Assembly: GCA_037147175.1 (NCBI GenBank)
Contig: JBAWVS010000001.1
Location: 1 to 64,000 of the forward strand
Source of the DNA: a bacterium
Lineage (GTDB): Bacteria; Cyanobacteriota; Vampirovibrionia; Gastranaerophilales; UBA9971
Reading direction: 5' to 3'
DNA: 64,000 bases
In this document: positions 1 to 9,697 of the stretch, in pieces
Layout of the letters: each line of letters starts with the position of its first letter
Position numbering within the stretch: position 1 is the stretch's first letter
Notes under the pieces: generated by a model
What the model was told of the DNA's origin: nothing
What the model saw: only the letters and a program-made list of their open reading frames with translations
Databases searched by the model: none
Program-made: the position numbers and the translations under genes

Positions 1-90
1 GTTGAGCAAAGCGAAACATCTGTCCTTTTTGGGTTTTAAGCTTAAATACTTTTTTAGACAGATTCTTCGGGCTTTAGCCCTCAGAATGAC
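1..90. repeat. Interspersed palindromic repeat, copy A (cut by window edge)
   Basis: Begins GTTGAGCAAAGCGAAACATC and ends CTTCGGGCTTTAGCCCTCAG plus AATGAC. It matches the reverse complement of the repeat at 624-720 at both ends, with a diverged middle. The outer arms (GAGCAAAGCGAA and TTCGG..CTCAGAATGAC) can pair imperfectly. It is an intergenic REP/MITE-like element; the left end probably continues outside the window. Confidence 0.6.
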
Positions 91-221
91 AATACCAATA
101 TTTATTTAGATTTCGACTATTTAGCAATTCGGGTTAATTATCAGATAGATGAAATTCTTATTGACAGGCAATTACAACAAAAAATAATTAGCTGTGAAGG
201 TAAATTAAAAATGGAGAAACA

Positions 222-605
222 GTGTTAAATTTTTTGTTCAACAACATAAAATGCAATCATAACAAGATTTATCCTTTTAGTGACGGAACTTTTTGTCCTG
301 ATTGCGGACAGGAAATAAAAATTTCGTGGCAGCTTTTGCGTTGTGAATGCTGTTCTTCAAAAAGAAATGTCAGGGTTTTCTTTAATAAATTATTGCCCGA
401 AGAAAAATTCTGTAAAAAATGCGGCAGTTCTGAATATTATATTGAGACAAAAGAAAAAATCGAATTTTTTGATTATGAATACGCCATTATTTTGAAAGAA
501 GAAGTAAATACAAAAATAAAAATTAAAAAAACTTTGCAAATTTGGATAGAAGAAGAAAATGTTCGGCAGGTTCTGCGCAAACCAAAATTGCTGACAGTGT
601 TTTAG
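222..605 (+). CDS. Zinc-ribbon hypothetical protein
   Basis: 127 aa; family not recognised. It holds four Cys-rich knuckles: CNH near residue 11, CPDCG near 25, CECC near 40 and CKKCG near 64, so one or two structural zinc sites are likely in the first 70 residues. The C-terminal half is charged, Lys/Glu/Ile-rich, with no visible membrane segment. The GTG start is chosen because GGAG sits 5 nt upstream. The gene stands alone between two inverted copies of a palindromic repeat. A nucleic-acid-binding or regulatory role is possible but unproven. Confidence 0.65.
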   Translation: MLNFLFNNIKCNHNKIYPFSDGTFCPDCGQEIKISWQLLRCECCSSKRNVRVFFNKLLPEEKFCKKCGSSEYYIETKEKIEFFDYEYAIILKEEVNTKIKIKKTLQIWIEEENVRQVLRKPKLLTVF

Positions 606-623
606 TAATCAATTTTTTCAGTC

Positions 624-720
624 TGTCATTCTGAGGGTTTTAACCCGAAGAATCTGTCCGGTAAGCATTTTTAGCTAAAATCATAAATTGGACAGATCCT
701 TCGCTTTGCTCAGGATGACA
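624..720. repeat. Interspersed palindromic repeat, copy B
   Basis: Starts GTCATTCTGAGGGTTTTAAC and ends TTCGCTTTGCTCAGGATGAC. It is an inverted copy of the repeat at 1-90, with outer arms complementary to each other (GTCATTCTGAG against CTCAGGATGAC). It lies between the zinc-ribbon gene and mazG. No coding potential is seen. Confidence 0.65.
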
Positions 721-818
721 TTCTCAAAAATCAATGTTTGCAATAATTTTAGCTAATTGGCGACTCGAGTTATTTAGCGATGAGAGTTAATCAGAATTTT
801 TTATAGTAATATATTTAT

Positions 819-1604
819 ATGAATTTAGATGATTTAAAAAACTTAAAACAGCTTATTGAAACAATTTCAATCTTAAGATCGCCGCAAGGGTGTCCATGGG
901 ATAGGGAGCAAACGCATAAATCCTTGAGAGAAAACCTTTTGCAGGAAACTTATGAAGCTCTTGATGCAATAGATAAAGAAAACGATGATAATTTAAAGGA
1001 AGAACTCGGAGATGTTTTGCTTCAGGTGGTACTTCATTCGCAAATAGCTTCTGAAGAGAATAAATATACTATAGAAGATGTGGCAAAAGGCATTACAGAT
1101 AAGTTAATAAGACGTCATCCGCACGTTTTTTCGGATATAAAAGTAAAAGACTCTGATGAAGTAATGGTTAACTGGGAAAAAATTAAGAGAAAAGAAAAAC
1201 CGGAGCGAAATTCCGCTCTTTCAGGTATTGCTGAAACAATGCCGGCTCTTATGGTTGCGCAGGAATTAAGTAAAAAAGCGGTAAAAACAGGTTTTGAGTG
1301 GCCTGATGAGTCGTCTCTATGGGATTGTTTCGAATCTGAAATTAAAGAGTTTAAAGATGAAATTGTCGAAAATAATCAAAAACTTATGGAAGAAGAATTT
1401 GGCGATATTTTATTTTCTCTTGTAAATGTTGCCCGCTGGCATAAAATTGATCCTGAAATTGCCCTTATTAACGCCAATAAAAAGTTTAAGGCAAGATTTC
1501 AGCTTATGGAAACACTGGCATCAAAGGATCTTGCCGAATACAATATTGATGAGCTTGAAGAGTTCTGGCAGAAAGCCAAAGAAGAGTTGAAAAATAAAAA
1601 ATGA
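819..1604 (+). CDS. mazG: Nucleoside triphosphate pyrophosphohydrolase MazG
   Basis: 261 aa, the usual length for two-domain MazG. It hydrolyses (d)NTPs to NMP and pyrophosphate, a house-cleaning role in the cytosol. The N-terminal domain shows RSPQGCPWDREQTHKSL, the metal-binding EExYE pattern (LLQETYEALDAI) and EELGDVLLQVVLHSQIA; HPHVF follows. The second MazG repeat has EEEFGDILFSLVNVARW near residue 190. Its stop overlaps the trmFO start by 4 bp, so the two are translationally coupled. There is no clear Shine-Dalgarno at the ATG. Confidence 0.93.
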   Translation: MNLDDLKNLKQLIETISILRSPQGCPWDREQTHKSLRENLLQETYEALDAIDKENDDNLKEELGDVLLQVVLHSQIASEENKYTIEDVAKGITDKLIRRHPHVFSDIKVKDSDEVMVNWEKIKRKEKPERNSALSGIAETMPALMVAQELSKKAVKTGFEWPDESSLWDCFESEIKEFKDEIVENNQKLMEEEFGDILFSLVNVARWHKIDPEIALINANKKFKARFQLMETLASKDLAEYNIDELEEFWQKAKEELKNKK

Positions 1605-2908
1605 AAGTAAAAATTATTGGCGGTGGATTAGCCGGATCAGAAGCAGCTTTGCAACTTGCAAAAAAGAATATTAATGTTGAATTATACGAAATGCGTCCTG
1701 AAAAAACAACAGGCGCACATCAAACAGATAAACTCGGAGAATTGGTTTGCTCTAACAGCCTTGGGTCAAAAGATTTAGGGGCGGCAAGCGGACTTTTGAA
1801 AGAAGAGTTAAGAATGCTCGGCTCTTTTCTCATAAAATTTGCCGATGAAAGCAGTGTACCTGCGGGAAATGCGCTTGCTGTCGACAGAGATATATTTTCG
1901 GAAAAAATTACTAACGCCATAAAATCAAATGATTATATAAAAGTTTTTAATGAAGAAATTACCGAAATTCCTTCGGATTGTCCAGTAATTATTGCCTCTG
2001 GCCCACTGACCTCAGATGGGTTGACGAAAGAAATAATTAACTTTACAGGTGCTGATAATTTGTATTTCTTTGATGCGATTGCTCCGATAATTGAGAAAGA
2101 TTCGGTGAATTTTGATAAGGCTTTCTGGGCAAGCCGCTATAATAAAGGCGAAGCTGCTTATATAAACTGTCCTATGAATCAAGCAGAGTACGAAAAATTT
2201 TATGAAATTATTACGACTTCTCCTAAAATTGAACTTAAATCCTTTGAAAAAGATGCAAAGTTCTTTGAATCTTGTATGCCGATAGAAATTATGGCTTCAA
2301 GAGGCAAAGATACTTTAAGATTTGGTCCTTTAAAACCTGTAGGTCTTATTGATGATAGAACAGGAGATAAAAATTTTGCTGTGGTTCAGTTAAGGCAGGA
2401 TAATAAAGCTGCAACTTTATATAATTTAGTCGGGTTTCAGACAAATTTAATATGGGGAGCCCAAAAAGAACTTATTCACAGTATTCCCGGACTTGAAAAT
2501 GCCGCTATTGTCAGATACGGCGTGATGCACAGAAATACTTTTATACACAGTCCTTCGGTGATTGATTCTACTTTGCAGTCAAAAAAAAGACTGGATTTGT
2601 TTTTTTCCGGGCAAATAACCGGTGTTGAAGGATATACAGAGTCTATTGCTACAGGACTTCTCTCAGGAATAAATATGAGCAGGTTTATAAACTCAGAATG
2701 CTTGTTAAAACTTGATTCAGTATCAATTTTAGGGGCTTTATGCTCTTATATAACCTGTCATGAACACAAAAATTTTCAGCCCATCAATAGTAACTGGGGA
2801 ATTTTAAGTCCTATGGAAATGGATAAGAAAACGAAAAAAGACAAGAAGCTTAAAAATAAGCTTCTTGCCGATAGATCTATAAATTTTATGAAGGATTTGG
2901 GATTTTAA
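1601..2908 (+). CDS. trmFO: Methylenetetrahydrofolate-tRNA-(uracil-5-)-methyltransferase TrmFO
   Basis: 435 aa, full length. A flavoprotein that makes 5-methyluridine at position 54 of tRNA using methylene-THF. It has an N-terminal FAD-binding GGGLAGSEAALQLA, the family block FWASRYNKGEAAYINCPM, the central SCMPIEIMASRGKDTLRFG and the C-terminal GQITGVEGYTESIATGL. It overlaps mazG by 4 bp and runs convergently into clpX with 32 bp between stops. An 11-bp perfect hairpin (2842-2867) lies inside the last 25 codons. Confidence 0.96.
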   Translation: MKVKIIGGGLAGSEAALQLAKKNINVELYEMRPEKTTGAHQTDKLGELVCSNSLGSKDLGAASGLLKEELRMLGSFLIKFADESSVPAGNALAVDRDIFSEKITNAIKSNDYIKVFNEEITEIPSDCPVIIASGPLTSDGLTKEIINFTGADNLYFFDAIAPIIEKDSVNFDKAFWASRYNKGEAAYINCPMNQAEYEKFYEIITTSPKIELKSFEKDAKFFESCMPIEIMASRGKDTLRFGPLKPVGLIDDRTGDKNFAVVQLRQDNKAATLYNLVGFQTNLIWGAQKELIHSIPGLENAAIVRYGVMHRNTFIHSPSVIDSTLQSKKRLDLFFSGQITGVEGYTESIATGLLSGINMSRFINSECLLKLDSVSILGALCSYITCHEHKNFQPINSNWGILSPMEMDKKTKKDKKLKNKLLADRSINFMKDLGF

Positions 2909-2940
2909 TTACAAGCTGTCCTGTTAAAATTCCCGCTTCG

Positions 2941-4281
2941 CTAAGCTATTTCTTCATCTATTTGTTCTGATTTCGCAGTTTTTCTTAGTTTTTTGACTTT
3001 ATGATTCTGAAGAGACTCTATAGCCGCACTTTTTTTGTTTTCAACCATTTCAGGTGTAACTTTAATCTCGCTGATATCATCTCTTGAAGGAACTTCATAC
3101 ATGATATCGAGCATAATCTCTTCAACTATGGATCTTAAAGCCCTTGCGCCTGTTTTTCTCTTAAGCGCTTCAACCGCAATAAGCCTTATAGACTCGCTTT
3201 CAAACTGAAGGTCTACATTATCCATTTTTAAAAGTTCCTGATATTGTTTAAGAATGGCATTTTTAGGCTCTGTAAGTATTTGAACCAGAGCTTTTTCGTC
3301 TAAAGGATCAAGAACTGCATAAACAGGAACTCTTCCGATAAACTCAGGAATTAAGCCGAATTTGATTAAATCATCGGGAACCATTTTTTTAAGCATTTTT
3401 GCTGCGGTAAGCTCTCTTTCATAGGCAGCTTTCGGAGTTGTGGCACCAAAACCTACAAGTTTACCTGTGCCGGCTCTTGCATCAACAATTTTTTCAAGCC
3501 CTACAAAAGCTCCGCCAACAATAAACAAAATATTACTTGTATCAATCTGAATAAATTCCTGATGAGGGTGTTTTCTTCCGCCTTGCGGAGGAACATTTGC
3601 AACAGTTCCCTCTATCATTTTCAAGAGAGCCTGTTGAACACCTTCACCGCTTACATCTCTTGTGATGCTGGGGTTTTCAGATTTTCTTGCAATTTTGTCA
3701 ATTTCGTCAATATAAATAATCCCTCTTTCGGCTTTTGCTGCATCGTAATCAGCACTTTGATAAAGCCTTAAAAGAATGTTTTCAACGTCATCGCCAACAT
3801 AACCTGCTTCTGTTAAAGTTGTGGCATCAGCAACAGCAAACGGAACATCAAGCATTTTAGCCAGAGTTTGGGCAAGAAGGGTTTTTCCGCTTCCTGTAGG
3901 TCCTACAAGCAAAATATTACTTTTTTGTATTTCTACTTCTTTATTTTTATTATCAGCAATAGATAAATTATGGTTTATTCTCTTATAATGATTATAAACG
4001 GCAACGGCGAGCTGTTTTTTCGCATCGTCCTGACCGATTATATGCTGATCAAGATATAATTTGATATCATAAGGTTTCGGAATTTCTGCCAGTTTTGGGG
4101 CTTCAGCGTTTTCTTCTTTTTCTTCACTGGAATCAAGAAATTCTTCATCAAGAATTTCATTACAGAGATCGACACATTCATCACATATATACACTTCCGG
4201 ACCGGCTATTAATTTTTTTACCTGATCCTGTGTCTTGCCGCAAAAAGAGCACTTTAAGCGCGCATCATCTCTTTTAGCCAT
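2941..4281 (-). CDS. clpX: ATP-dependent Clp protease ATP-binding subunit ClpX
   Basis: 446 aa AAA+ unfoldase that feeds substrates to ClpP. It has an N-terminal C4 zinc finger (Cys11, 14, 33, 36), Walker A GPTGSGKT, pore loop GYVG, Walker [10 protein letters not shown] and the sensor region [18 protein letters not shown]. The ClpP-docking loop reads VGF rather than the usual IGF, a conservative change. It is the last gene of tig-clpP-clpX, 28 bp after clpP. Confidence 0.97.
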   Translation of the reverse strand: MAKRDDARLKCSFCGKTQDQVKKLIAGPEVYICDECVDLCNEILDEEFLDSSEEKEENAEAPKLAEIPKPYDIKLYLDQHIIGQDDAKKQLAVAVYNHYKRINHNLSIADNKNKEVEIQKSNILLVGPTGSGKTLLAQTLAKMLDVPFAVADATTLTEAGYVGDDVENILLRLYQSADYDAAKAERGIIYIDEIDKIARKSENPSITRDVSGEGVQQALLKMIEGTVANVPPQGGRKHPHQEFIQIDTSNILFIVGGAFVGLEKIVDARAGTGKLVGFGATTPKAAYERELTAAKMLKKMVPDDLIKFGLIPEFIGRVPVYAVLDPLDEKALVQILTEPKNAILKQYQELLKMDNVDLQFESESIRLIAVEALKRKTGARALRSIVEEIMLDIMYEVPSRDDISEIKVTPEMVENKKSAAIESLQNHKVKKLRKTAKSEQIDEEIA

Positions 4282-4309
4282 AAATTAAGTTTCTCCTGCG
4301 TTAAAAAAA

Positions 4310-4918
4310 CTAGAGATTATCAGAAACTTCTTTCTTTTCAATCTTAGTTATTACTTTGTCAACCATTCCATATTCTAAAGCTTCTTCAGGGGTCATAATA
4401 TAATCCCTGTCAGTGTCTTTTTCGATTTTTTTGAAGCTTTGTCCTGTATGCTTAGCAAGAAGCTCATTAAGAGTACGTTTAATTCTTCCTATTTCAGCGG
4501 CCTGAATTTGAATATCTGTTGCCTGACCCTGCGCACCGCCTAAAGGCTGGTGAATAAGGATTCTTGAATGAGGAAGTGCCATACGTTTTCCCGGAGTTCC
4601 TGCTGCCAGAAGGAAAGCGCCCATGCTTGCAGCCTGACCAAGACAAATTGTATTTACATCGGCTCTTATGTGCTGCATTGTGTCAAAAATTGCTAAACCT
4701 GCTGTTACACTGCCACCGGGGCTGTTAATATAAAGCATAATGTCTTTTTCCGGATTTTCCGAATCAAGAAGCAACAGCTGTGCAACTATGAGGTTGGCTA
4801 TCATATCATCAATAGGTGTTCCGAGAAAAATTATTCTTTCTCTTAAAAGTCTTGAGAAAATATCAAAAGATCTTTCTCCTCTACTTGATTGTTCAATTAC
4901 TACAGGCACAAATCCCAT
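4310..4918 (-). CDS. clpP: ATP-dependent Clp protease proteolytic subunit ClpP
   Basis: 202 aa, full length serine protease that assembles as a tetradecamer. The triad is visible: Ser98 in [11 protein letters not shown], His123 in ILIHQPLGG and Asp172 in [11 protein letters not shown]. The N-terminal [20 protein letters not shown] is characteristic. It lies between tig and clpX in the same orientation with short gaps of 36 and 28 bp, so co-transcription is likely. Partners in this window are ClpX and ClpC. Confidence 0.97.
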   Translation of the reverse strand: MGFVPVVIEQSSRGERSFDIFSRLLRERIIFLGTPIDDMIANLIVAQLLLLDSENPEKDIMLYINSPGGSVTAGLAIFDTMQHIRADVNTICLGQAASMGAFLLAAGTPGKRMALPHSRILIHQPLGGAQGQATDIQIQAAEIGRIKRTLNELLAKHTGQSFKKIEKDTDRDYIMTPEEALEYGMVDKVITKIEKKEVSDNL

Positions 4919-4954
4919 TGAAATTACCTTTCTATAAACAAACTAATATTTACA

Positions 4955-6268
4955 TTAAACTTTTGTTAAAGTGTCTTCAATATATTTTACTTCATTATTC
5001 TCAACAAGATAATTAATTATTTTTTGACTCATTATTTGTTGGGATAATCCTTGCGCAATAGCCGGACTTTGGGCCATTTGCTCATAAATAGCTTTTTCAT
5101 CGGAGTTATAAACTCTTGCAAGCTCTTTTACTTTTTCTGCAAAATCTTCTTCAGTCAGCTGAAGATTTTCTGTTTTTGCCACGGCACTAAGAACCAAACT
5201 GGTTCTTACACGTTTGGCAGCTTCTTCTCTAAGGCTGTTCCACGTGTTTTCATGTCCTTGTTGTTCAAGAACCTGTTCCCATGAAATTCCCTGACTTTTG
5301 AATTTTGCCTGAACTTCTTCAAGAAGTGTTTTTGCTTCTCTATTAACCATAGAATCAGGAATATCAACGTTAGCAGAATCAACTACTTTTTCAAGAACAG
5401 CTTTTTCTGTCCTGATTTTATTTTCATTTTCTCTTGATTTTTCTAGATATTTTACCATATCTTGCTTAAGGTCTTCCAGTGTCTGGAAAGGACCGACTTT
5501 TTGAGCAAGCTCATCATTTATTTCAGGGGTGATTTTCTTTTTAATTTCATTGATTTTTATTGTAAACTCAGCGGGTTTGCCGGCTAAAGTTTTGTCATGG
5601 TAGCCTTCAGGGAAAGTTACATTGATTTTAAACTCTTCACCCCTGTTTTTTCCAACGACTTGTTCGGCAAATCCCGGAACGAAATGGCTGTTTGAAAGGT
5701 CAAGCTGCTGATTTTTTCCTGCTCCGCCTTTTATAGCTTCACCGTTAACTGTTCCGTTGAAATCAATTATGACTATATCGCTGGTTTCTGTGGGTCTGTC
5801 CACTATCGGCTCCAGAGTAGCAAATTTTTCGGAAAGAAGTTTTAATTCTTTTTCGATTACGTCATCGGAATGTTTAAATTCAGGTACTTCAAATACCTGA
5901 CCTTTGTAGTTTACGAGATTAACTTCTGGTTTAACTTCCAGTCTTGCATTAATTGAAACGGGTTTGCCCAGTTCAAAGTTGTAATTTTCAATAACCGGTT
6001 CTGTTGTCAAGTCAAGTTGATGTTCACTTATTACATCGGCAAATATATTCGGCAAAAGAGCATCAAGTACTTTTTGCTGTATTCTTCCGACTCCAACATG
6101 TTTTTCTATCATTGAGCGTGGAGCTTTGCCTTTTCTGAATCCGGGGATATTAACATTTTCGCCTATTTTGCGGCATGCTTTATTGTATTCCTGAGCTGCA
6201 ACATCGGCACTAACTTCGATGTTAAGCTTGAATAAGTTATTTTCCTGCTTTTCTAAATTTACTTTCAT
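4955..6268 (-). CDS. tig: Trigger factor, ribosome-associated chaperone
   Basis: 437 aa. The ribosome-docking signature GFRKGKAPRSMIEKHVG lies near residue 43. A central FKBP-type peptidyl-prolyl isomerase domain (about 150-245) is followed by the helical C-terminal chaperone arms. It is the first gene of tig-clpP-clpX, an order shared with Cyanobacteria and many other bacteria. It folds nascent chains at the ribosome exit. Confidence 0.96.
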   Translation of the reverse strand: MKVNLEKQENNLFKLNIEVSADVAAQEYNKACRKIGENVNIPGFRKGKAPRSMIEKHVGVGRIQQKVLDALLPNIFADVISEHQLDLTTEPVIENYNFELGKPVSINARLEVKPEVNLVNYKGQVFEVPEFKHSDDVIEKELKLLSEKFATLEPIVDRPTETSDIVIIDFNGTVNGEAIKGGAGKNQQLDLSNSHFVPGFAEQVVGKNRGEEFKINVTFPEGYHDKTLAGKPAEFTIKINEIKKKITPEINDELAQKVGPFQTLEDLKQDMVKYLEKSRENENKIRTEKAVLEKVVDSANVDIPDSMVNREAKTLLEEVQAKFKSQGISWEQVLEQQGHENTWNSLREEAAKRVRTSLVLSAVAKTENLQLTEEDFAEKVKELARVYNSDEKAIYEQMAQSPAIAQGLSQQIMSQKIINYLVENNEVKYIEDTLTKV

Positions 6269-6566
6269 AATTTTTCTCTTATATTAACTGCATCAATTTA
6301 TTGTGTAAATTTCCTGTTTTTAAAAAATTAAGTCAAGTGTATAATTTTCCACTTATAATAGTACACTTTAAACATTCTAAAGTAAATCTTTCTTGAATTG
6401 AACGTTAATTTAACTCTTATTTTAAATATAGACTTAAATTATAATAAAAATTTAATTATAAGAACTCGAACTATTGAAGGATATTTTTTTGATAAAAACC
6501 AAAAAGAGCAGAATAAATATAATAATCCGCCCTCTTTGTATAAAATTTGTTCTGATTTTTTAAAAA

Positions 6567-6639
<73 letters not shown>

Positions 6640-6783
6640 GAATTGTGAAACGGTCGTATAAAAACCGGAAAAACGTTTTTGGTCGTTTGGAAGGTTTTTA
6701 GCTTACCCATCATAGTTTACATAAATTATACATGCGAAAGATTTAAATACAAGAGTTCCTGACTTAAATTTTTCTTAAACCCT

Positions 6784-7791
6784 TTACCCTTGTTTTGTCC
6801 TTGAAGAAACAAGCTTAATATCAGATATTTTGCCGTATTTATTTCCGAGCATGATTTTTTCGGCTTCTTCAAGAATTTTTACCACTTCATAACCGTTGAG
6901 ACCGTCACTTCGCGGTTTAATTTTATTTTCTATGCAGTTAAGAAAATGCCGGCATTCAAGTTTCAGAGGTTCTATTTCGATGTAGTCGGGGGTTTCTATA
7001 ATTCTTTTTTCTTGAGAAAAGTTATCATAGACAACAAGTTTGTTTTCAGGCAAGGTATCATCAAGAACCGCTGTGGCTTTAGTCCCTCTTGCGATAAGCA
7101 TAACGTGCTTAACGGGATGAATCCAGCTATCGCTTAAGTGAACAAGAATATTATCCTCAAAATCAACGTCTAAATGAGCAATATCAATTATTCCATCATT
7201 ATTTACCGAAGTGCCAACCGCTGATCTGACGTTTAAAGGTTTTTTGTCAATGATATAGGCCGCCATAGACAGGTCATGCGGTGTTAAATCCCACATTACA
7301 CTCCTGTCATTTCTGAAAAAATTGACATTAAGCCTGTCGCTCTGAACATATATAATATCGCCGAGAACGCCTTCTTTAATCAGCGTTTTTAGTCTCGTAA
7401 CGGCCGGATGATAAAGCAATAAATGCCCTACCATTAAAACAAGACCTTTTCTTTCTGCTATTTCGTTTAATTCTTCTGCTTCATGGCTGCTGGTAGCTAT
7501 AGGTTTCTCAACATATACGTTTTTTCCTGCTTCAAGCGCTTTTTTTACCAGACTGTAATGTGTGTGGCTTGGAGTTGCTATTACAACGCCTTTTATGTCT
7601 TCTGTGTCGAGGACTTCATCAAAATCTTTTGTGCCAATAACTTCGCTATACTGGGATGTAATAGTATTAAGCGTTTCAGAATCCATATCACAAATGCTGT
7701 GTAAAGCCTCAAGGTTGTAGAAATTCCTTACCAGATTTCTACCCCAGACTCCGCAGCCGATTATCGCTACTTTTGTTCTGTCAGCACTCAA
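6784..7791 (-). CDS. Gfo/Idh/MocA family NAD(P)-dependent oxidoreductase
   Basis: 335 aa. It has an N-terminal Rossmann fold, VAIIGCGVWGRNLVRNF, then the family EKP motif (VEKPIATSSHEAEEL) and DLTPHDLSMAAYI in the C-terminal substrate domain. Such enzymes oxidise sugars or nucleotide sugars; the sequence resembles UDP-HexNAc 3-dehydrogenase-type members, but the substrate cannot be read from it. It stands alone, divergent from alr. A TGTATAAT extended -10 on the minus strand near 6725 more likely serves the tRNA-Gly downstream. Confidence 0.85.
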   Translation of the reverse strand: MSADRTKVAIIGCGVWGRNLVRNFYNLEALHSICDMDSETLNTITSQYSEVIGTKDFDEVLDTEDIKGVVIATPSHTHYSLVKKALEAGKNVYVEKPIATSSHEAEELNEIAERKGLVLMVGHLLLYHPAVTRLKTLIKEGVLGDIIYVQSDRLNVNFFRNDRSVMWDLTPHDLSMAAYIIDKKPLNVRSAVGTSVNNDGIIDIAHLDVDFEDNILVHLSDSWIHPVKHVMLIARGTKATAVLDDTLPENKLVVYDNFSQEKRIIETPDYIEIEPLKLECRHFLNCIENKIKPRSDGLNGYEVVKILEEAEKIMLGNKYGKISDIKLVSSRTKQG

Positions 7792-7943
7792 ACTTATACG
7801 CTCCTATATATATCCTCTTTCAGTTTAAAAAATAAAGAAAATTAGTCAACAAATACATAAAATAAAGACACAAATTTTAATTATATTATTGAAACCTGTC
7901 AGTAAAGCAACTACAATTTAAATTGAAAATGATGAGAGGAAAA

Positions 7944-9101
7944 ATGTCGCAATTCAGAAAACCATTTGTTCAAACAAGGCGTGATGCGTGGGTTGAGATA
8001 AACCTTGCACACATTGAACATAATATTAAAACATTAAAAAACTTTACATCTTCCGAGACAAAGTTTTTGGCAGTTGTCAAAGCGGATGCATACGGGCATG
8101 GATCTACCATGACAGCGCCTACTTTGCTTGCATCAGGGGTTGATATGCTTGGAGTTGCTTCTGTTGATGAAGGAATCCAGCTAAGACAATCGGGTGTAAC
8201 TGCGCCCATACTTGTTCTCGGTTCAACTCCGGAATGGGCTATAACTTCTGCCACCGAGAATAAAATACAAATTTCTGTTTTTACAGACAGCCATATTGAT
8301 GCCTGTATAGATACTTATAACAGGTTATCCACCTCCGCTTCGCAAAAAAAACCGCAGGTTCATATAAAAGTTGATACAGGCATGAATAGAATAGGTCTTT
8401 TTTATAAAGACGCTTCTCAATTTGTTAATAAAGTTTTGAATACCGAACAAATAGAATTAAAAGGCGTTTTTTCTCATCTTGCCTGCGCGGAATGTCTTGA
8501 AAAAAGCGAAATACAAAAACAAAAATGGCTGGAGGTCATTAAAGATATAGATAATAAAAATATTTTGAAGCATATAGCTAATACAGCAGCCCTGATAAGC
8601 TATAAAAACATGCATTATGACATGGTAAGAGCAGGTATAGGAATTTACGGTCTTATGCCTGATTTAAGCCCTGATATAGTCAACAAGCCCGAATTAAAAC
8701 CTGCTATGAGTCTTAAGGGAAGGATTATTTTTCTTAAGGAGATTGAGAAAGAAAACGGCATAAGCTACGGACACAGTTTTGTTACGGAAAATGAAGTTAC
8801 AAAAATTGCTACAATTCCGATAGGTTACGCGGACGGAATTTCGAGAAATCTTTCAAACAAAATTTACGGAATTCTAAACGGTAAAAAAATAAAACAAATA
8901 GGCAATATAACAATGGATCAGATGATGTTTGATGTTTCAAATGTTGATGTCGCTGAAACAGGGAATATAATTACTCTTGTAGGACAAGATGGAGATGAGT
9001 CAATTCATATTGATGAATGGGCAGATTTATTAGGCACAATAAATTATGAACTCACATGCCAGCTAAAAGTCCGCCTTCCAAGAGTTTACACAAGAGAATA
9101 A
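7944..9101 (+). CDS. alr: Alanine racemase
   Basis: 385 aa from the ATG at 7944, chosen because GAGAGGA precedes it by about 4 nt; an upstream in-frame TTG at 7923 would add 7 residues. The PLP lysine is Lys46 in AVVKADAYGHG. Further family motifs are VDTGMNRIG, HIANTAA, RAGIGIYG, the catalytic-Tyr region ISYGHSF and IPIGYADG. It interconverts L- and D-alanine for peptidoglycan. It ends 4 bp before the convergent small gene. Confidence 0.95.
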   Translation: MSQFRKPFVQTRRDAWVEINLAHIEHNIKTLKNFTSSETKFLAVVKADAYGHGSTMTAPTLLASGVDMLGVASVDEGIQLRQSGVTAPILVLGSTPEWAITSATENKIQISVFTDSHIDACIDTYNRLSTSASQKKPQVHIKVDTGMNRIGLFYKDASQFVNKVLNTEQIELKGVFSHLACAECLEKSEIQKQKWLEVIKDIDNKNILKHIANTAALISYKNMHYDMVRAGIGIYGLMPDLSPDIVNKPELKPAMSLKGRIIFLKEIEKENGISYGHSFVTENEVTKIATIPIGYADGISRNLSNKIYGILNGKKIKQIGNITMDQMMFDVSNVDVAETGNIITLVGQDGDESIHIDEWADLLGTINYELTCQLKVRLPRVYTRE

Positions 9102-9105
9102 TATT

Positions 9106-9366
9106 TTAGGCTTTAACGTTAAGTTTTTGGCATATTTTATCAAGCTTATTATCCATTTCGGCAAGTTTTATAGAGGTAGCCATACTAATATCAAAAGTCC
9201 TAAGTGTTGAATAATCAATTAAATCTTTTCTTTTGTCTATTTTTAATTTATTCACGGTTTCTTCTAAGAAACGATCAGAAGGAGTAGATAAATTTAAAAA
9301 TTGCTTAATAGCCGCATGTGAACCTGCATTAGCAGAGGCATTGTAAAAAGATTGAAGTCCGTCCAT
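9106..9366 (-). CDS. Small hypothetical protein
   Basis: 86 aa; not recognised. The ATG has a good ribosome site (AAAGGAGAAATT just upstream), so the gene is probably real. It is helical and charged, rich in Lys, Asp and Ala, with no signal or membrane segment. The C-terminal half (AEMDNKLDKICQKLN) has a heptad-like pattern that could form a short coiled coil. It is convergent with alr. Confidence 0.6.
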   Translation of the reverse strand: MDGLQSFYNASANAGSHAAIKQFLNLSTPSDRFLEETVNKLKIDKRKDLIDYSTLRTFDISMATSIKLAEMDNKLDKICQKLNVKA

Positions 9367-9697
9367 TTTTAATTTCTCCTTTTTTTGATTTTACTAAACT
9401 AAATTTTAACTTCTGAATATATAAATCATGTGAATAAAAAAAATTGACAGCAAAATTCATGCGAAATTTTTGATATTTCCGAAAATTCACTTGTGGTAAT
9501 GGCTTGGGTGCAATAACTTGCCTTAATACTTCTTAATATTTTAAAGATTTTAATCAGATAACCGATAAAAAAATAATATATTAAATTGATTAATATATTA
9601 TTCTGATTGTGCGAAAGCGGCATACTGTAGTAAAATAAATAATTATCATTTTGTTTAAATTCTTATTAAAGTTATATCTATAAATTTGGAGAATTAT
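9367..9697. other. Intergenic region before clpC
   Basis: About 330 bp, AT-rich, between the divergent small gene and clpC. It should hold the clpC promoter. I found no CtsR-type GGTCAAA tandem box and no CIRCE-like element. Short ORFs on the minus strand here lack ribosome sites and are not called. Confidence 0.4.

Noticed and set aside
9367-9697. CtsR-type heat-shock operator before clpC
   Set aside because: No tandem GGTCAAA heptads or CIRCE-like dyad could be found.
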